Positions 11,371 to 23,837 of a stretch of DNA of 64,000 bases are shown one piece after another. The stretch is from Phoma sp. XZ068 (lineage: Eukaryota > Ascomycota > Dothideomycetes > Pleosporales > Didymellaceae). The notes under the pieces are model-generated. The model worked only from the letters and a program-made list of their open reading frames with translations. It made no database searches and was not told the origin of the DNA. The stretch lies in the NCBI GenBank assembly GCA_004835665.1, contig RBKR01000008.1, positions 868,001 through 932,000 on the forward strand, written 5' to 3'. Position 1 is the stretch's first letter; the number at the start of each line of letters is the position of its first letter. A program made the translations under genes and the position numbers.

Positions 11371-13168
11371 GCTGGCACTCATCTCTTCCAGTCGTATTCA
11401 TTTCTTGTCATGGATTATGCTGTAGGCAACAGCTGTTTAATTCGCAGGTTTTGTTCTGCAGCCAGGAAGTCGTCGGCAATCCGTGCTTTACCATGTTTAT
11501 AGGCAAGGTACCCTTGTATATATTACCTCTTGATGTTGGCTACTTGATGGACAACTCGCTGCCATTGCCGAACGAAAGAATCTCTCACAATTTGTCTCGC
11601 GAGCATTTGCAATACTAAGACGAGTTGCCAAGATGCTGTAGCTAAGACGAAGAAATCAAACTTGTGTTATTAATGCCTTTCGAGGAGACCCCCCGCAAGT
11701 CGAACGTGGAAACGGTGGTTGATCAATGTCATGCACAATCTCAAAATTGAGGAAGTCGGCAAACACAGTTTTGACCAAGTATTTGTGTGTTGACAAGTAA
11801 ACGAGTGACTCAGTTCTCATTCGCTCAAGCTCTTCTTCCTTCTCAATCTCAACTCCTTTATTGATGTCGCTGATCAAATATTTGTAACCAACACACTCCG
11901 CCCTCCAGCTTACTGATTTTCTGTAATGCGCTTATTCTACACCTTAAGTTTATGAGATCATAAGAATATTTTTGATTACCGAGCACGATCGCGCATGCTT
12001 ACTGCTGCAATGGACGACAATGCTTCCGTACCTCACCGGCCACCGCTTGAAAAGCACATGAAAACGGCCAAAATTGTAGATGGTCAGTGTGTATGGATCC
12101 CTTCGACGCAAACACCTTGCAAGAACATTTTTTAAAGAATCTCACTTTTCTCGTTATGTGTGTCTGAAACCCTAATATGGTTTTCCGTACTTGTTATATA
12201 AATCTGTACCAATCCTCCCCTTTCAAAATCTCTGATGGACTTACAAGACATGAATGACCAGTTTCGTGACGTCCTATAGATATGTTAACGCATAGGCCGC
12301 GTAAGATCAACATTGAAAACCCTTCGATTGAAAGGATGCGCAATCTCATTTACACCTCGTAATAGCTACCATGACTTTTTGAAGAATGAGGTATACAAAT
12401 TGATATCAAGATGAAGTGTGTGATTGATAATCACGGTTGTTTAGGCGCTCAGCACCATACACTTAGTAGCGCTCTTGGGAATGTTTGAAAACTTAAGCCC
12501 ATATCACAGACTGATATAAGAATGTACACGGTCATCGGGTATGGACGTACCATTGAGACACCAAATCCAAGATTCACTCGCACTGAGTTTGCTAACCAAA
12601 GCTTATTGCTGTTGTTCGTGGTGTTGTAGTCCACGGGTGATGTTAGCGTGGTCTTCGTCATCTTTAGAGTTAAGGGCTGTAACTTATCTATAAGCAGGAG
12701 ACTGCGGGAGCAACTAGTATCCTCGGGGGTCTGCTTGGTTGCGCCATACATCGGAGGCATTCCGCAGGAAATGGGCTATTTGTGTTGCAGAGGAAGCAAT
12801 TGGTGTTCTTCTGTCTTCCAACGAGCTGGAGAGGATTGGACAACTAATCTCTGAGTCTGCTGTGATGTGAGTATTTGCGCACCTACAACTGTTTCCCTGC
12901 CACATCATATACAAGGCCTCACATCATTCAGAAGACGCGACAGGTGGGAAAGGCTGAACTAATTTCAACAGGAATATACATAGTCATGATAAAGAAAAGA
13001 CACAGGTGTCAGGTATCACCGCTCCCAGCCCAGCACCAAACAAAATAAACTCCACTGCCATCTGCAGGCCTGCGCGCCCAATCTGGCCGTCCATCTTCTC
13101 GAGTACTCCACGCGACGATATTCTCATTACAGGCCATTTCGTTCAACCATTGTGACGTTGCTCGATGC
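11371..13168. other. Gene-poor, comparatively AT-rich stretch
   Basis: About 1.8 kb downstream of pectin lyase, visibly richer in A/T (especially 11640-12620) than the rest of the window. Only short open frames without family features were found. The right end should contain the 3' UTR of the CYSTM gene. RIP-type decay is possible but was not measured. Confidence 0.45.
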
Positions 13169-13553
13169 TTAACAGCAGTCCTCGGCGCACTCGCAGCACT
13201 CCAGACAGCACTCGCATCCCTCTTCGCATACAAAGCAGCAGCAAAGAACTGCTAAGCAGCTCATAAGACACCCGCGGTCTTTCTTTTGCTTCGGCGCCTG
13301 CTGTTGTGGGTACGGCTGCTGGTACTGCATCGGCTGCTGCTGGTAACCTTGCGGGGGTCCGTAGCTTGTGCATGTCAGTATGTGGGTGTATGTTATGAGC
13401 AAGACGTGGAAACTCACTTCATCTGGCCTTGGGGAGGGCCGTAGCTGTTACTTGTTAGTTGCGATTCTGCCTCAATTGGGAGGCAGTAGTGTCTTACGAT
13501 TGCTGCGGGTACTGGGGAGCAGGCCCATTGTTGTAGTATCCTTGTGCCGACAT
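13169..13553 (-). CDS. Small cysteine-rich CYSTM-type membrane protein
   Basis: Three exons, 13498-13553, 13418-13444 and 13169-13364, give 92 residues. The middle exon is only 27 nt. The N-terminal ~50 residues are Gln/Pro/Tyr/Gly rich, with the repeated motif YGPPQGQ / YGPPQGY, one copy per exon 2 and 3. The C-terminal 33 residues hold 14 cysteines, beginning CLMSCLAVLCCCFVC and ending ECAEDCC. This is the CYSTM arrangement: a PQ-rich tail and a Cys-rich membrane-associated helix, often stress-related. Those proteins are thought to sit at the plasma membrane and affect tolerance to metals or other stress; the exact role here is unknown. Both introns have GT...AG ends (GTAAGA...AACAG; GTGAGT...CAAG), and frame is restored at Ser and Asn codons. 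Confidence 0.85.
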
Positions 13554-14791
13554 GGTGGTTGTGAGTTCGAGTGTCTCAGAAAAATGCTTTGGTGCGTTGC
13601 GACAATGGACTCGAAATATATCCCAGGAGCTTGTTTACGTCAAACTTCACTTCGCGATACGAATGCGCAGGGTTCCTTAATCTCGACGGGTGGTGAGGTA
13701 TTTAGCAAAGCGACGCGGGGAGAGCTCCGGTAGCCAAGCTGTGTGATTGCTGGGCAAAAGCTTAGGGGGTAATCGTGGTGCACGAGCGAAGCGAGTTGCT
13801 GTGTCGTTGTAGGTGAGCGCAAGAAAGGCAATTCGCGAAGTGAGAGGCGATGTCTGAGAGAGGAAGCTTAGGAGGAGACAAGTGGACCAGGAGGGAGCTT
13901 GAGGGTTTTAAAGAAGATGGCTCAGCTGCTACCGGTGTGGAGCGGAGAACGCGCATCATCTGGCCCTTCGGGTCACATTGAGCTCGATGCATTAGCCACA
14001 CCTCCATCCTTGCTCCTAACCATATCGCAATTGGCGCGAACAACCCGTCTCGATTGTATTCGTCAGCTGTCGCTGCGCCAGCGTTGTGGCGTGCAAGCCT
14101 GTCAAAATCTTCTTCTATTCATGCAAGGATAGACATGCAAGGATACCGAGGCGCAGGGGAGTGCGTTCGTAGAGAGGAGGGATTGGACGTTTGCGGCGCA
14201 GTCGCTTCGTCAGCCAGAATTTGATGAATCGCGCGGCAAGGTTCAGCCACCAACACTCCACCGATGCGTTGCTAAGCTCCACTTGGCAAAAGCTTGGTGG
14301 TGCAGGGATGAAGGCACCTGGCGTTTGAGCTGTCTGGCAGCTGTCACAAGGTGCTTGATCAGCGGGACGTCAATGCACTGATGTCTATTGACCTGCAGAG
14401 TTCACATTCCATAGACAAACCACGTCTGTGGATGCAGCTCCTGCGTGATTTTTGAGTGAAAAAGGTCCGATTATGCTCGCTGCTCGTATTGCTTCAGCCC
14501 CATGCTATCGTCTTTCAAATATGAGCTCAACCCCAGAACAAATGATTTGGATACTCCAAATGCAAATTACAAACAGATTTACGACCAGACAACAAACAAT
14601 GCAAACACAACATAATCGAACGCTGGTTCAGACAGAACAATATGATATGATCCAGCTCTAACATTTCCTCCGGTGCAAGCAAAGATCACTGAGAATTATA
14701 TACATGCGTATGTGCAATGAGGATACCTTACGATCGAGAGCCCATGTCCAAGTCACCAGCGAATAGTAGTGTTCGAGAACCGACCACAAGA
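13554..14791. other. Intergenic, no gene seen
   Basis: Holds the CYSTM promoter (left) and the Sla1 3' flank (right). A short direct repeat of CATGCAAGGATA occurs near 14120-14143. No supported gene. Confidence 0.5.
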
Positions 14792-17700
14792 TTAGAACCC
14801 GAACGGATTTTGAGGGGCTGCAAACATGTTAGCTTGGGACATACAAACAGACAAGAGTACTACTTACTAGCATTGGCAAGACTGGCCTTCCCTGTTGGCT
14901 GCGGCGTCAACTTCTTTGCAGGCTGCACTCCAAATCGGATAGCAGGGGCAGGCCCAGTCTTCTGCGGCACCAACGGCTGCGCTGTTGGCATCGAGGGCAT
15001 TGGCGGCATTGGCGGCATAGGGGACGGGCTCTGTCCAAAGCCAGTAGGCTGAGGCTGGATAGCAGGTGGAAGGAACTGATTGATACCTGTAGCCTGAGGA
15101 TTAAGAGGTGATGGCTGGAAGCCGTTGTAACCTGTAGGCTGGGGTTGGAAAGGCGCCCGGGGTGGGTCTGCAAATGGACTACCATTGCCGAAGCCTTGCT
15201 GGAAACTCTGCTGTCCAAATCCAGTTTGCATTGGCTGCTGGAAACCGGTAGGCTGTGGTTGCTGGAATGGTGCAAAGCCGTTCTGTGGTTGTTGGAAGCC
15301 GGTCGGTTGGGGCATGAGGCCATTTTGCTGAAAGTTGTTGAAGCCAGAGTTCTGTTGCGGGAAGCCGGTCATCTGCTGCTGCATTCGCTGCATGTTCATC
15401 ATGTTCTGCTGGTCGTTCATGTTCTGCCCCGGCAGGCCCATTTGGGGCATGTTCTGGTTGCCTTGGTAGCCAGTAAGCTGGGGCATAAGCGCTGGCGGAG
15501 GACCGAAAGCACTGTTCTGTTGCGGGTTCTGCGGAGCAGAAGAAGAACGCTGAGGTGGAGGTGCGATGAGACCGCCAGGTCCTGTCTGCTGAGGTGCTTG
15601 TGGTCGCATTCGTGGTGGCGCCATGCTTTGAGGCTGTGTCATTGCCTTGATGGCAGCGACTTGATCGAACAAAGACATTGTGGCTCCTGTTGGCTGTGGT
15701 TGTTGGGCAGGAGCGGCTGCGGGCGGCGATGCCGGTGCTGGAGCTGGGGTGGGCTCTGGTGCCTTTGGCAGCTCTTCTGGCTTGAGCGCAGGCATGTCCA
15801 ACAACGAAAGCTCGTTCATCGAGCCAGTAAGAGCAGGTGGTTTCGGCGCAGGCGGCGCAGTCTGGGCTGGAGGTGGCGACGCTGCTGGGGCTGCGGCCGC
15901 GGGTGTTGATCTTGTGGGCTTAACATCCCATGCATTGTCGTCGAACCCATTGGCTCCCTCAGATTTCTTGTCTGGAGCCGGAACCGATGCCAACGGCGTC
16001 TTCGTCGCATCTGTTGGCTTCTTGACCGCGTCGTCCGATTTCTGCTCGAACGCTTTCGGATTAATCTCGTTGTTCGTCTCCACCGGAGGAGCTGGTCGTC
16101 CCTTCCGGGTGTTGTTTCGCAGTGTGCCACCTGGACCAGAGAAAAGACCTCCAGCACCACCCTCTGCGCTCGCTTCACCGGCGCCACGGTTGAACTGGCT
16201 ATCCAGGTGTTTAGTAACACGAAGGATATCGCCTTCCTTCAATCCCAGTGTACGAAGAAGCGCGGGGGTAATATCTGGCAGGTTTTCCTCGCCCATCTGA
16301 TCTTTATCGAAAGCTTGGGCGTAACGCTCGCAGATCTGAGGATTAACACCGCACTTTAGGAAGAAGTCAAACCAATCGTAGCTTGGCTTCTTTTGGACTG
16401 ATATTCCAGGTGATGAAGTGGCACCTCTGTCGTTCGGGCGGATTGTGCTTCTCCGCTTGATTTCCGACAGTGGTTTATCATCGTCCAGTGACTCGCCGGT
16501 GACATTCTCAATGTACTCCAAGTCCTCAACTGACATCTTGGTAACTGGTACAGCAATCTTAACACCATTGACCTTATGCAAGTGAATCTTGCCTTCTTTG
16601 AGAAGAATAAATTCGGCTTCGACCTTGAATGAGCCCGATCGGTCGGTCCAGGTACGAAGCTTCGCAGGGTCTAAAGAATAATTAGCAATGCACAGATGAT
16701 GGTATGGAGACACTTACTCGGCTTGGACGATGACTTCGACGACGAGGACTTCGATGACGACGATTTCGAGTCTCTGGTGGAGCTCTCGCGCATGCTTGAT
16801 CTCTGTGAAGTACGACGATGGTCAGACCTTGTTTGCAGAAGACTCGAACCACGGGCGGGTAAAGGCAGACCGGGTCCTACCTGATCACTTCGTGCATCAC
16901 CCTTTGTCCTGTCTCGTCTCGAGGCTTGACGAGCCATCTCCTCTTCCTCACGCCGGTTCTGATCTACTACTGATCGCCCAGCATTCGTTCCGGATCGAGC
17001 GACACTCGGGGCGGTCGAAATGGGGACGGTCTCTGTGATCTCAACATAATTAGCAGGAACAACGCCCTCCTTGCCATTCTTCAGCCGTCGGACCTTCCAC
17101 CATTCATCACTAGCAGAATCGTCGAGGATTAAAATGTCATCACCTAGACCAACTGTGACTTCATCATCGCCCTGAGCCATGAAGTCGAAAAGCATAACGC
17201 CCTTCTTCTGCACGTTCGAATGCCCAGAGCCAGCAGCAAGCACCTCGCGCAGACCAGCGCCCTTGGCAGCTCCTGCCAGCTCTCCAAGAGCTGACATGAT
17301 TTCTGTCGCGGTATCCTTGGCTCCGCAGTGGAAGTCTACGCTCTTGCTGGGCTGCTTTAGCTCCATAAAAACATGCTTTCCCTCTTGCGAATAGTACTCC
17401 ATCTTGTCCGCTGACCATTCCTCCTGCGCCCCGTCACGCGCCTTCTCAGGCGCAATCATAATCATGCCCTTGGGAATGTTAATGCCAAGGGTGACGGGCA
17501 TCTTCTTGTTCTTTCCAGGCTGCGTTAAGTATTCATAGATGTTGTAGAGGTGGTAGCCTGAGCCTGAGAGCGGTGTATTGGGCGAATTGTCGCGTGGCGG
17601 GGGATCGTACGGATCGAATGTAACGCTGCGAGTTGGGAGCGACCTGTTTCGCTCAGGTGAAGGAGAGCGTGCAGCTGGCTCAGGCGAGAACGACTGCGAG

Positions 17701-18441
17701 GGAGGTCGGTTCGGAAGGCGAGGTGGTGGCACTTCTTCGTCGGATTCTTCGGGAGTGAACTGCACACGCTTCCGAGGAGCCGCGGTCACGTTCGGCGGAG
17801 GAGAGATTGTCGAGCGCGGAGCCGTCTGCTCAGACTTCTTTTGGATGATTTCGGCAAGAGCAGCAGCGGGGTGCGGGTGTGGAGGGCTGTCTGGTGTTGG
17901 CGGGCCTTGCTCATCGTCTGATTCAGGAGCTGCAGGACGGCGTGGAGGCAGCCCTGGCGATGTAACGGGTGCTGTAGCCGCTGCTGGCGGTGGGCCACCC
18001 TTGATGAGCTCGATGTAGTTTGCTGGAGCGAAGCCATAGTCGCCGCCAAAGCCGACGAGTGACCAGTCGGGGTCTGAGACATCGTATACGTCGAGTGTAG
18101 CGTCTTCCTGGAACGACAGCTCTTCGTCTGTCTGGCGAGTGTAGTCGTAGAGAGCTTTGGCTTGCGAGACGGGAGCGGCCTAGAGGTGCATCGTCAATGG
18201 CTTGTTTGAAGGAGGGTGGCCTGGACCCGTGTTTGCGACATACCTCCTCGATGTAGTTGTTAGGAATCAGGCCCTCGGGCTCTTCCTCCTCTTCATCGTG
18301 GCCCTTCTTCTTGGCCTTCCACCAGTCGTCGTCAGCCGACTTCTCCAGGACCATCAGCATGTCGCCCTCAGTCAGCGCGATCTCGTTGTCGCTCTGGGGC
18401 ACATAGTCGTAGAGGGCGCGGTAGATGCCGAGGAACACCAT
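14792..18441 (-). CDS. sla1: Sla1, actin cytoskeleton-regulatory endocytic adaptor
   Basis: Exons 18244-18441, 16881-18179, 16718-16802, 14868-16670 and 14792-14817 give 1136 residues. Two SH3 domains open the protein (about 1-66, ALYDYVPQSDNEIALTEGD; and 70-125, ALYDYTRQTDEELSF). A third follows near 392-448 (MLFDFMAQGDDEVTVGLGD). SHD1 starts near 529 (RTWTDRSGSFKVEAEF), then the SAM-like SHD2 (YDWFDFFLKCGVNPQICERY). The C-terminal ~400 residues are Pro/Gln rich with about ten PQ-x-TG motifs, the type phosphorylated by Ark/Prk kinases. The last exon, 26 nt, encodes PQNPFGF, an NPF motif for EH-domain binding. The product links cargo and Las17/WASP to the Pan1-End3 coat at cortical actin patches. 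The 78-nt intron at 16803-16880 is in frame and could instead be retained. Confidence 0.93.
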
Positions 18442-19228
18442 TGTGACGGTTGGCGGTGCGGCGCACCTTCTTCGCAAGCGCGTGGGTGTTTAGGTAGTGT
18501 GCGGATGGCGGTGGATGGCTGCGAGGCGCATGAGCTTGAGCTCGGCGGAGGGCGACGGGGGTTCTGTAGTACCTCGAGGGGCTGGCAGGGGGCAAGCTGG
18601 CCGAGGCTTGCGTCAGGTCGAGCAGCGCCTGGGGAGGGCAGATGCTCAGCACTGGTATTAGGGTAGTTGTTTGGCGGAGTAAGACCAAACACACGTGTGG
18701 GGAGAACGCTCGTGCTGTGCAGCCGCGAAGATGAGACACTTGCGTCGGCCTTCCACCCAACGGCTGAGAGTCGCACTGGCCATCGCCGGCCTGCATCTAG
18801 CTCCACAATTTACGACGTCAACGTGCTGCCATCCCACGCTTGTCAAGCTTTCCTCTGTTCCACAGATGACGGGCTCGTTCTTGGAAATTGAGCTTCTCGA
18901 GAGGGTTTTTGCATATGGTGCTCTGCAAAGCTGCCGTTGAGCGACTGCTAAACTGTCGTCTGGCCCAAATCTTGCGGCCCGACATCTGGAGTGATCTCAG
19001 TCCAGAAACCAGTCACATTGGAGAGGATTGAAAGGGCATACGGGAGGTAGTAAATCGACCGTAAGAGTGGAGAGAGAAGGAGAAGAAGGAGTAGGAGTAA
19101 GGGTCAGGGAATGAACTAGAGATATTGATATGCGCAACACCATGGTATCATTCATTTTACTTCTACCTAGAGCCACAGAATGGTCATGACTCCAACCAAG
19201 TATCGAGACACGCTGGTATTTGAGACAT
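18442..19228. other. Intergenic: sla1 promoter and nop12 3' flank
   Basis: No gene seen. The right end, 19000-19228, is presumably the nop12 3' UTR. Confidence 0.5.
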
Positions 19229-20892
19229 CTACTTCTTCCCACCAGACTTCCACGCCGAGCTTCTGCTCTTTCTCCCGTTCGCTCCCTTCTTGTTCTTGCT
19301 CGCACCCTTGAACTTGAGACCACTCTTGCCCTGTCCCTCAGTCGCACGGTGGCCTTCGAACGTAAAGCTCTCTCTGACCTTGGCTGCACCACCCTTACCG
19401 AGCATAGCCTTTGCACGGCCCTGCTGAGACTTCTCCTCCGCAGAGAACTTCTTCTGATACGCGCCCTTCTTCCCTGCTCGCTCTGAAGATGGTGCAGGAC
19501 CCCGAGGCTTATCTTTCTTCTTCTCTGCTTTGCATCGTGTGACGCGAAGGATGCGGGGCAGCATCGGTGGGAATTTCTTCTCGTTGAGCTGCAGAGCTGC
19601 TTCGACGCCATTCTCGTCTGTGAACTGTACGTACGCGAAGCCCTTGCCAATGCGGGTTTGCGCATCACGGATGACCCGCACGTTCTCGATTTTGCCGCAC
19701 TTGCCGAATTGTTGCCAAAGGCCCTCTTCGATGTCTGCGGGAGTCTTCTTCTTCTTGCCTTCCTCAGGCTCCGCGCCCTTGCTCTCGTCGTCGACGAAGG
19801 GAAGGTTACCAACGAAAACGCAGCGTCGGTTGTCGACCTTGGTGGGATGGGCAAGCCAGTCGACGTGCAGGTGGCGATCGAGCAGGACGGAGCCGTTCAG
19901 ACGCTTGACAGCTTCGCGGGCGGCGGTCTGGGTTGTGTAGACGGCGTAGGCGTTTGTGGATTTTGTTGTAGCATCCATGATCTCCTTCTTTGCGAAAGCG
20001 GCGCGCTTGGGCAGCGAGCTAGAAAACGCTGTGGAGCGGAAACGGATCGACTCGATCTTGTGGGGAGGTTTGTTGTCGGCCAGATCTGCGATGAAAGATT
20101 CAAGGTGCTTCTTGAGCGCCTTCTCTGCCGATTTTGAGTTGATGCAGTCGACTGAGACGTTGCTGAGGAACACTGTGCGGGCAGCCTTTTCGAGCTCCTC
20201 TGTAGTCTTGCCTTCGGTCGTCGTGAGAGACTCGTGCTGAGGGATATCGATTTTCTCTCCACCTTCCTCTGCCGCGGGTGCAGCGTCTGACGCTTCGGAC
20301 GCATCCTCCATGTCCTCATCCTCGTCCGCAGCTGCAGCAGCCTTTGTCTTGCGCTTCTTCTGCCTTTCCTCCTCTTCCTTCTCCTCCTCGCGCGCTAGCT
20401 TGCGCATAAACTTGTCCTCGATTTCCTCCTGACCACCCCGCTTGCGCTTTTTGTTCGACTTGTCTTGCTCACCAGCCAGAGCAGCTTCGCGCAGCTTAGC
20501 CAGTTCAGCCTCGTTGTCTGATTCTTCAGATGACTCTTCGGTGCTGTCTGCCTCCTCGCTGGAATCATCTTCGCTGGAATCATCCTCCTCTGCAGCTGCC
20601 TCATCGTCGCTCTCTTCCTCTTCCTCGTCCTCCTCTTCACTTGACTCTTCAACTGGCGCCTTCACGCGCTTCTCTAACTTTTGCTCATATCGCTGCTTTG
20701 GAGGCGCTTGTACTGGGCCCAACTGTACGCAATTAGCCAACTGTCTTGAAGCTTGAGTATCCGGAAAAGCTCCGCACATACACTGCTTGCAAACAGCGAA
20801 CTCAAAGTGGGGTCAAACGCAGTCTTGGTCGCTGTAATGGAGGGCTTCGCTGCCTTGGCCTCTTTCGTTTGCTTATCCTTCGACTTGGCCAT
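19229..20892 (-). CDS. nop12: Nop12-like nucleolar RNA-binding protein
   Basis: Exon 1 (20782-20892) and exon 2 (19229-20722), joined over a 59-nt intron (GTATGT...TACAG), encode 534 residues. The N-terminus (MAKSKDKQTKEAKAAKPS) leads to a long acidic Ser/Glu/Asp tract around residues 65-110. A basic KKRKRGG-type region follows, then two RRMs. The first is near 219-325 (RTVFLSNVSVDCINSKSAEKAL). The second is near 337-440 (CVFVGNLPF, then GKGFAYVQF as the RNP1 core). The C-terminal tail is Lys/Gly rich. This is the Nop12/Rbm34 layout. Nop12 acts in the nucleolus in pre-25S rRNA processing and 60S subunit assembly, helping 5.8S rRNA fold. It shares a ~500 bp divergent promoter with the Dep1/Sds3 gene. 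Confidence 0.93.
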
Positions 20893-21389
20893 TGTGACGA
20901 TTGATTGTGGTATATTGGCGAACAAGCAGCAATCACAGTAAGAAAGTTTCGGTGGAGCACTCGGCGACGAGCCAATGGGACGCGTGGCAGAATACTGGGC
21001 GGTGTGGGCGTCCCGGTGATACCCTGGGCAGGTGCAATCGGTGGTTCGCGAGCAGCGCTGCCGGCAAGTGGGCAAGCACTCTCCAGCTGCACGCTGCTGC
21101 ACACCCACACCTCGTATGCTCCACGAAGCGCTACCTCTCCCCCCAGATCTTACTACTCCCTACCCAGCTGCGGGACCTGCGGGGACCCTGTATCCTTACG
21201 CACTGTCGCAGATACTGTCCTTGACGACTGCGTCCCCTTCAGCGTTTTTGACCCTACACCGCGCCCAGCGCCCTCCACCGCCCACCGCGCTCCTCGTGCG
21301 TCGCACACGTCTGGTGACGAGATCAGACACCCCGTACACCACATTGGCCGCGAGTTGACGCACCCTCTCGCCGGGGCGCATTTGGTGCT
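20893..21389. promoter_or_regulatory. Bidirectional promoter, nop12 / dep1-like gene
   Basis: The two start codons (20892 on minus, 21390 on plus) are 497 bp apart with no gene between, so both promoters lie here. No specific regulator site was identified. Confidence 0.6.
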
Positions 21390-23837
21390 ATGAGCGCCCA
21401 CAATGGAGCCACGATGGGCGCATCAACAACGGCGCCCACCACCAGCAACGCCGATATAACGGGCGCCAGCGCGACGAATCATACGGACACTGCTCCAAGA
21501 GCAACAGTGGAGGAGGACGAGCGACGGCAGTCTTCGCCTGCGACTACCCCCACACGTCGGCCTGAGGTCGAGGAGTTGTCGCCGGTAACTCGCCCAGGGC
21601 TTTCGACAGCTGCTTCGACCATAATATCAGCGGTGCCACCACCGACCATGATCACTGCCGACCCAATCGCCGCTGCCGAGGTCTTGAGTGCCTTCGACGA
21701 TCATGCCGATGATCGCTCAAGCAGCCTCAGCGAGCTCGGCGACGCATCTGACGTCGAGTCTGAACAACCCACACCGCGACCGACTGCAACAGCAGACCTC
21801 AACGAGAATGACTCGGAGGCCGAGACGGAGCGATTGGAAGAGACACCACGAAAGCTCGCGCGCGCTGCGACGGATACGTCATTAGCTTCCGAGGCTCTGT
21901 ACACACGAACACCAAGCAAGCTGGTGCACTCTAAAACAATAGAACACGAAGATTCTGTCCCACCTACGCCCTCAGACGTCGCCGACGATGAAATTATGGA
22001 AGATGCCGACGAGGCTCAGGACCCATTGCATGCCCTTTCTTTAGCAGCCGCTTCAGAAGCTGCGAGTCTCGAGTTGGCAGGGAAGAAAAGGAAGCGAATG
22101 AGCGCTCGAGGTACGCCTATCGACGATCAAGACGATGAGCCCGCACGAAAACGCAGTGCATCTGCGAAGGCTGCGGCATACAATGGCACAACAGAGGATG
22201 TCATTGAGAGTTCTGAGCGAGTTGACGCGGAAGAGGAGTTAGATCACGCAGAGGAGCGTCTGGACGAGCTCGCAAGAGAAGAAGTAGATCTCGAAGAGAG
22301 GCAGGCCAACCTCGCGGCTGAAGCTGTGAGCGAGCTGGCTACGGTTGCGAAGCACACGAAGCCCCGCAAAGGTGGTAGAAGAGGAAAGCGAAAAGCCGAG
22401 GACGCAAATTACGCTTACACGGAAGCTCTCGCGACCACTGAAACCGCCGATGGTGAAGTCGATGGCGACGATAATGACGAGGATAGCGCCACACTCGATG
22501 AAGAAGGTGAGAGACTCCACAGTCTGTACCGAATGACCACTGACAACGTATTTCAGTCGCGAAGAAGAAAAGCGCAATTGACGAGCTTGCGAAGATCGAG
22601 AAGAAATTCAAGCTCTTCCGGGAGAAGTAAGTTTCTTTAGCGGCTGACACCAGGCAACAATTGCTAACTATGACAGGCTTTGCGACGAGCAGATTGCGCA
22701 ATACGAACGAGAGCTCGAGATGCTCAAGCAACCCGACTGCCACCATCCCGAATACCTTGCGATGATCAAGTGCATAGACGACCGAAGAGCAGAGAAAATC
22801 GACTACGAGAGGACACTGCTCGAACTGAAGCAGAACAACTTGGTGACCATTACAGCCGCCCAAAGACATCAGATGCACAGTCAGTATTTCCAGACAGTAC
22901 GGCATCTACGAGAGGAGATTTTGGAAGAGTGCAACCAGCGTGTCTTCGAGCTGCAGCGTGGTAGGCGATCGCTGGGCTGCGACGAGACTGAATACATAAT
23001 CAAGCTACCCGAGAAACGCTCGGATCAGATCAGGCACCAGACGGCATATAACCTCGAGGTTTCCATCTTGTCTGGTGTTGCAAAGTATGTTGGCTTCCCA
23101 GCTGCGCCAGACATCAGCGCCGCACGGCCTACCGAGATTGATGAGGATCTTCGAGCAATGAAGGTATGTTGACGCGTGTATCTGCAAGAGGGATAGCAGC
23201 TGATTCGACGCTGCAGATTGCAACACGTCCCACACTCCCAGCGCCTCCACCGTCGTTTCGCACTTATAACCAGCGGACCACTGCAGACGAAGTAGCCGCA
23301 GAGAGCGAGTTCCTCGAGAGCACCCCATGGGCGAATCCAAGGCATCCTTCGCACCAAGAGACCCGCTCACAGCAGGAGTCGCGTTTCGCGCCAGGTTCAT
23401 CACGCGTACCCAGCTACCAGACGCCAGCAGGGCAGAGACGTATTGTCGACCTCAACGCGCCTAATGGCTCTGCATCAACGATCGAAGCGAACTCAAATCC
23501 CCCTTCGTCCAACGCACACAACACGAACGGCCGGATAGGAGAGTCAGAGTCGCCAGTCATGCAGATGAAACGCCCACCAACAGAATACACGGCGTACACC
23601 GACACACCAGGTTCACATCCACGCAATCTTGGGGTTCTAGGTAGGGAGACCTACGGGATACTATCTAGCCCGGCTGCACAGCACGCCGAACCCCATCTAC
23701 ATGAGCCCCCAATGCAACGCTGGGGTGTTACTTCCGGCTCACCGGCCATGCCTCCTGGGCCACCTGGCACCAGAGCACCTTTGACGCAGCGTAGCGGCCT
23801 GGGCATGAGTGTTGGTGGTGGTTTGTTTGGACGATAA
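21390..23837 (+). CDS. Sds3/Dep1-family subunit of the Rpd3L histone deacetylase complex
   Basis: Exons 21390-22506, 22557-22626, 22677-23163 and 23217-23837 encode 764 residues; all three introns are 50-53 nt. Residues 1-370 are low-complexity and acidic, with a nuclear-signal-like GRRGKRKAED. The conserved Sds3-like domain spans about 373-555: AIDELAKIEKKFKLFREK, then LCDEQIAQYERELEML, HPEYLAMIKCIDDRR and FELQRGRRSLGCDETEY. It is predicted coiled coil. The C-terminal 200 residues are disordered. Sds3 and Dep1 bridge Sin3 and the deacetylase Rpd3, silencing genes at promoters. Sin3 itself is encoded at 44570-49677. The long acidic N-terminus is more like Dep1 than yeast Sds3, but the two share the domain, so the symbol is left open. 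Confidence 0.9.

Noticed and set aside
14120..14143. Short direct repeat CATGCAAGGATA near 14120
   Set aside because: Only two copies, no flanking target duplication or inverted ends, so not evidence of a mobile element.
16830..16860. GGTTCGAGTC-like sequence resembling a tRNA B box
   Set aside because: Lies in the sla1 intron on the minus strand, with no A box or cloverleaf around it.
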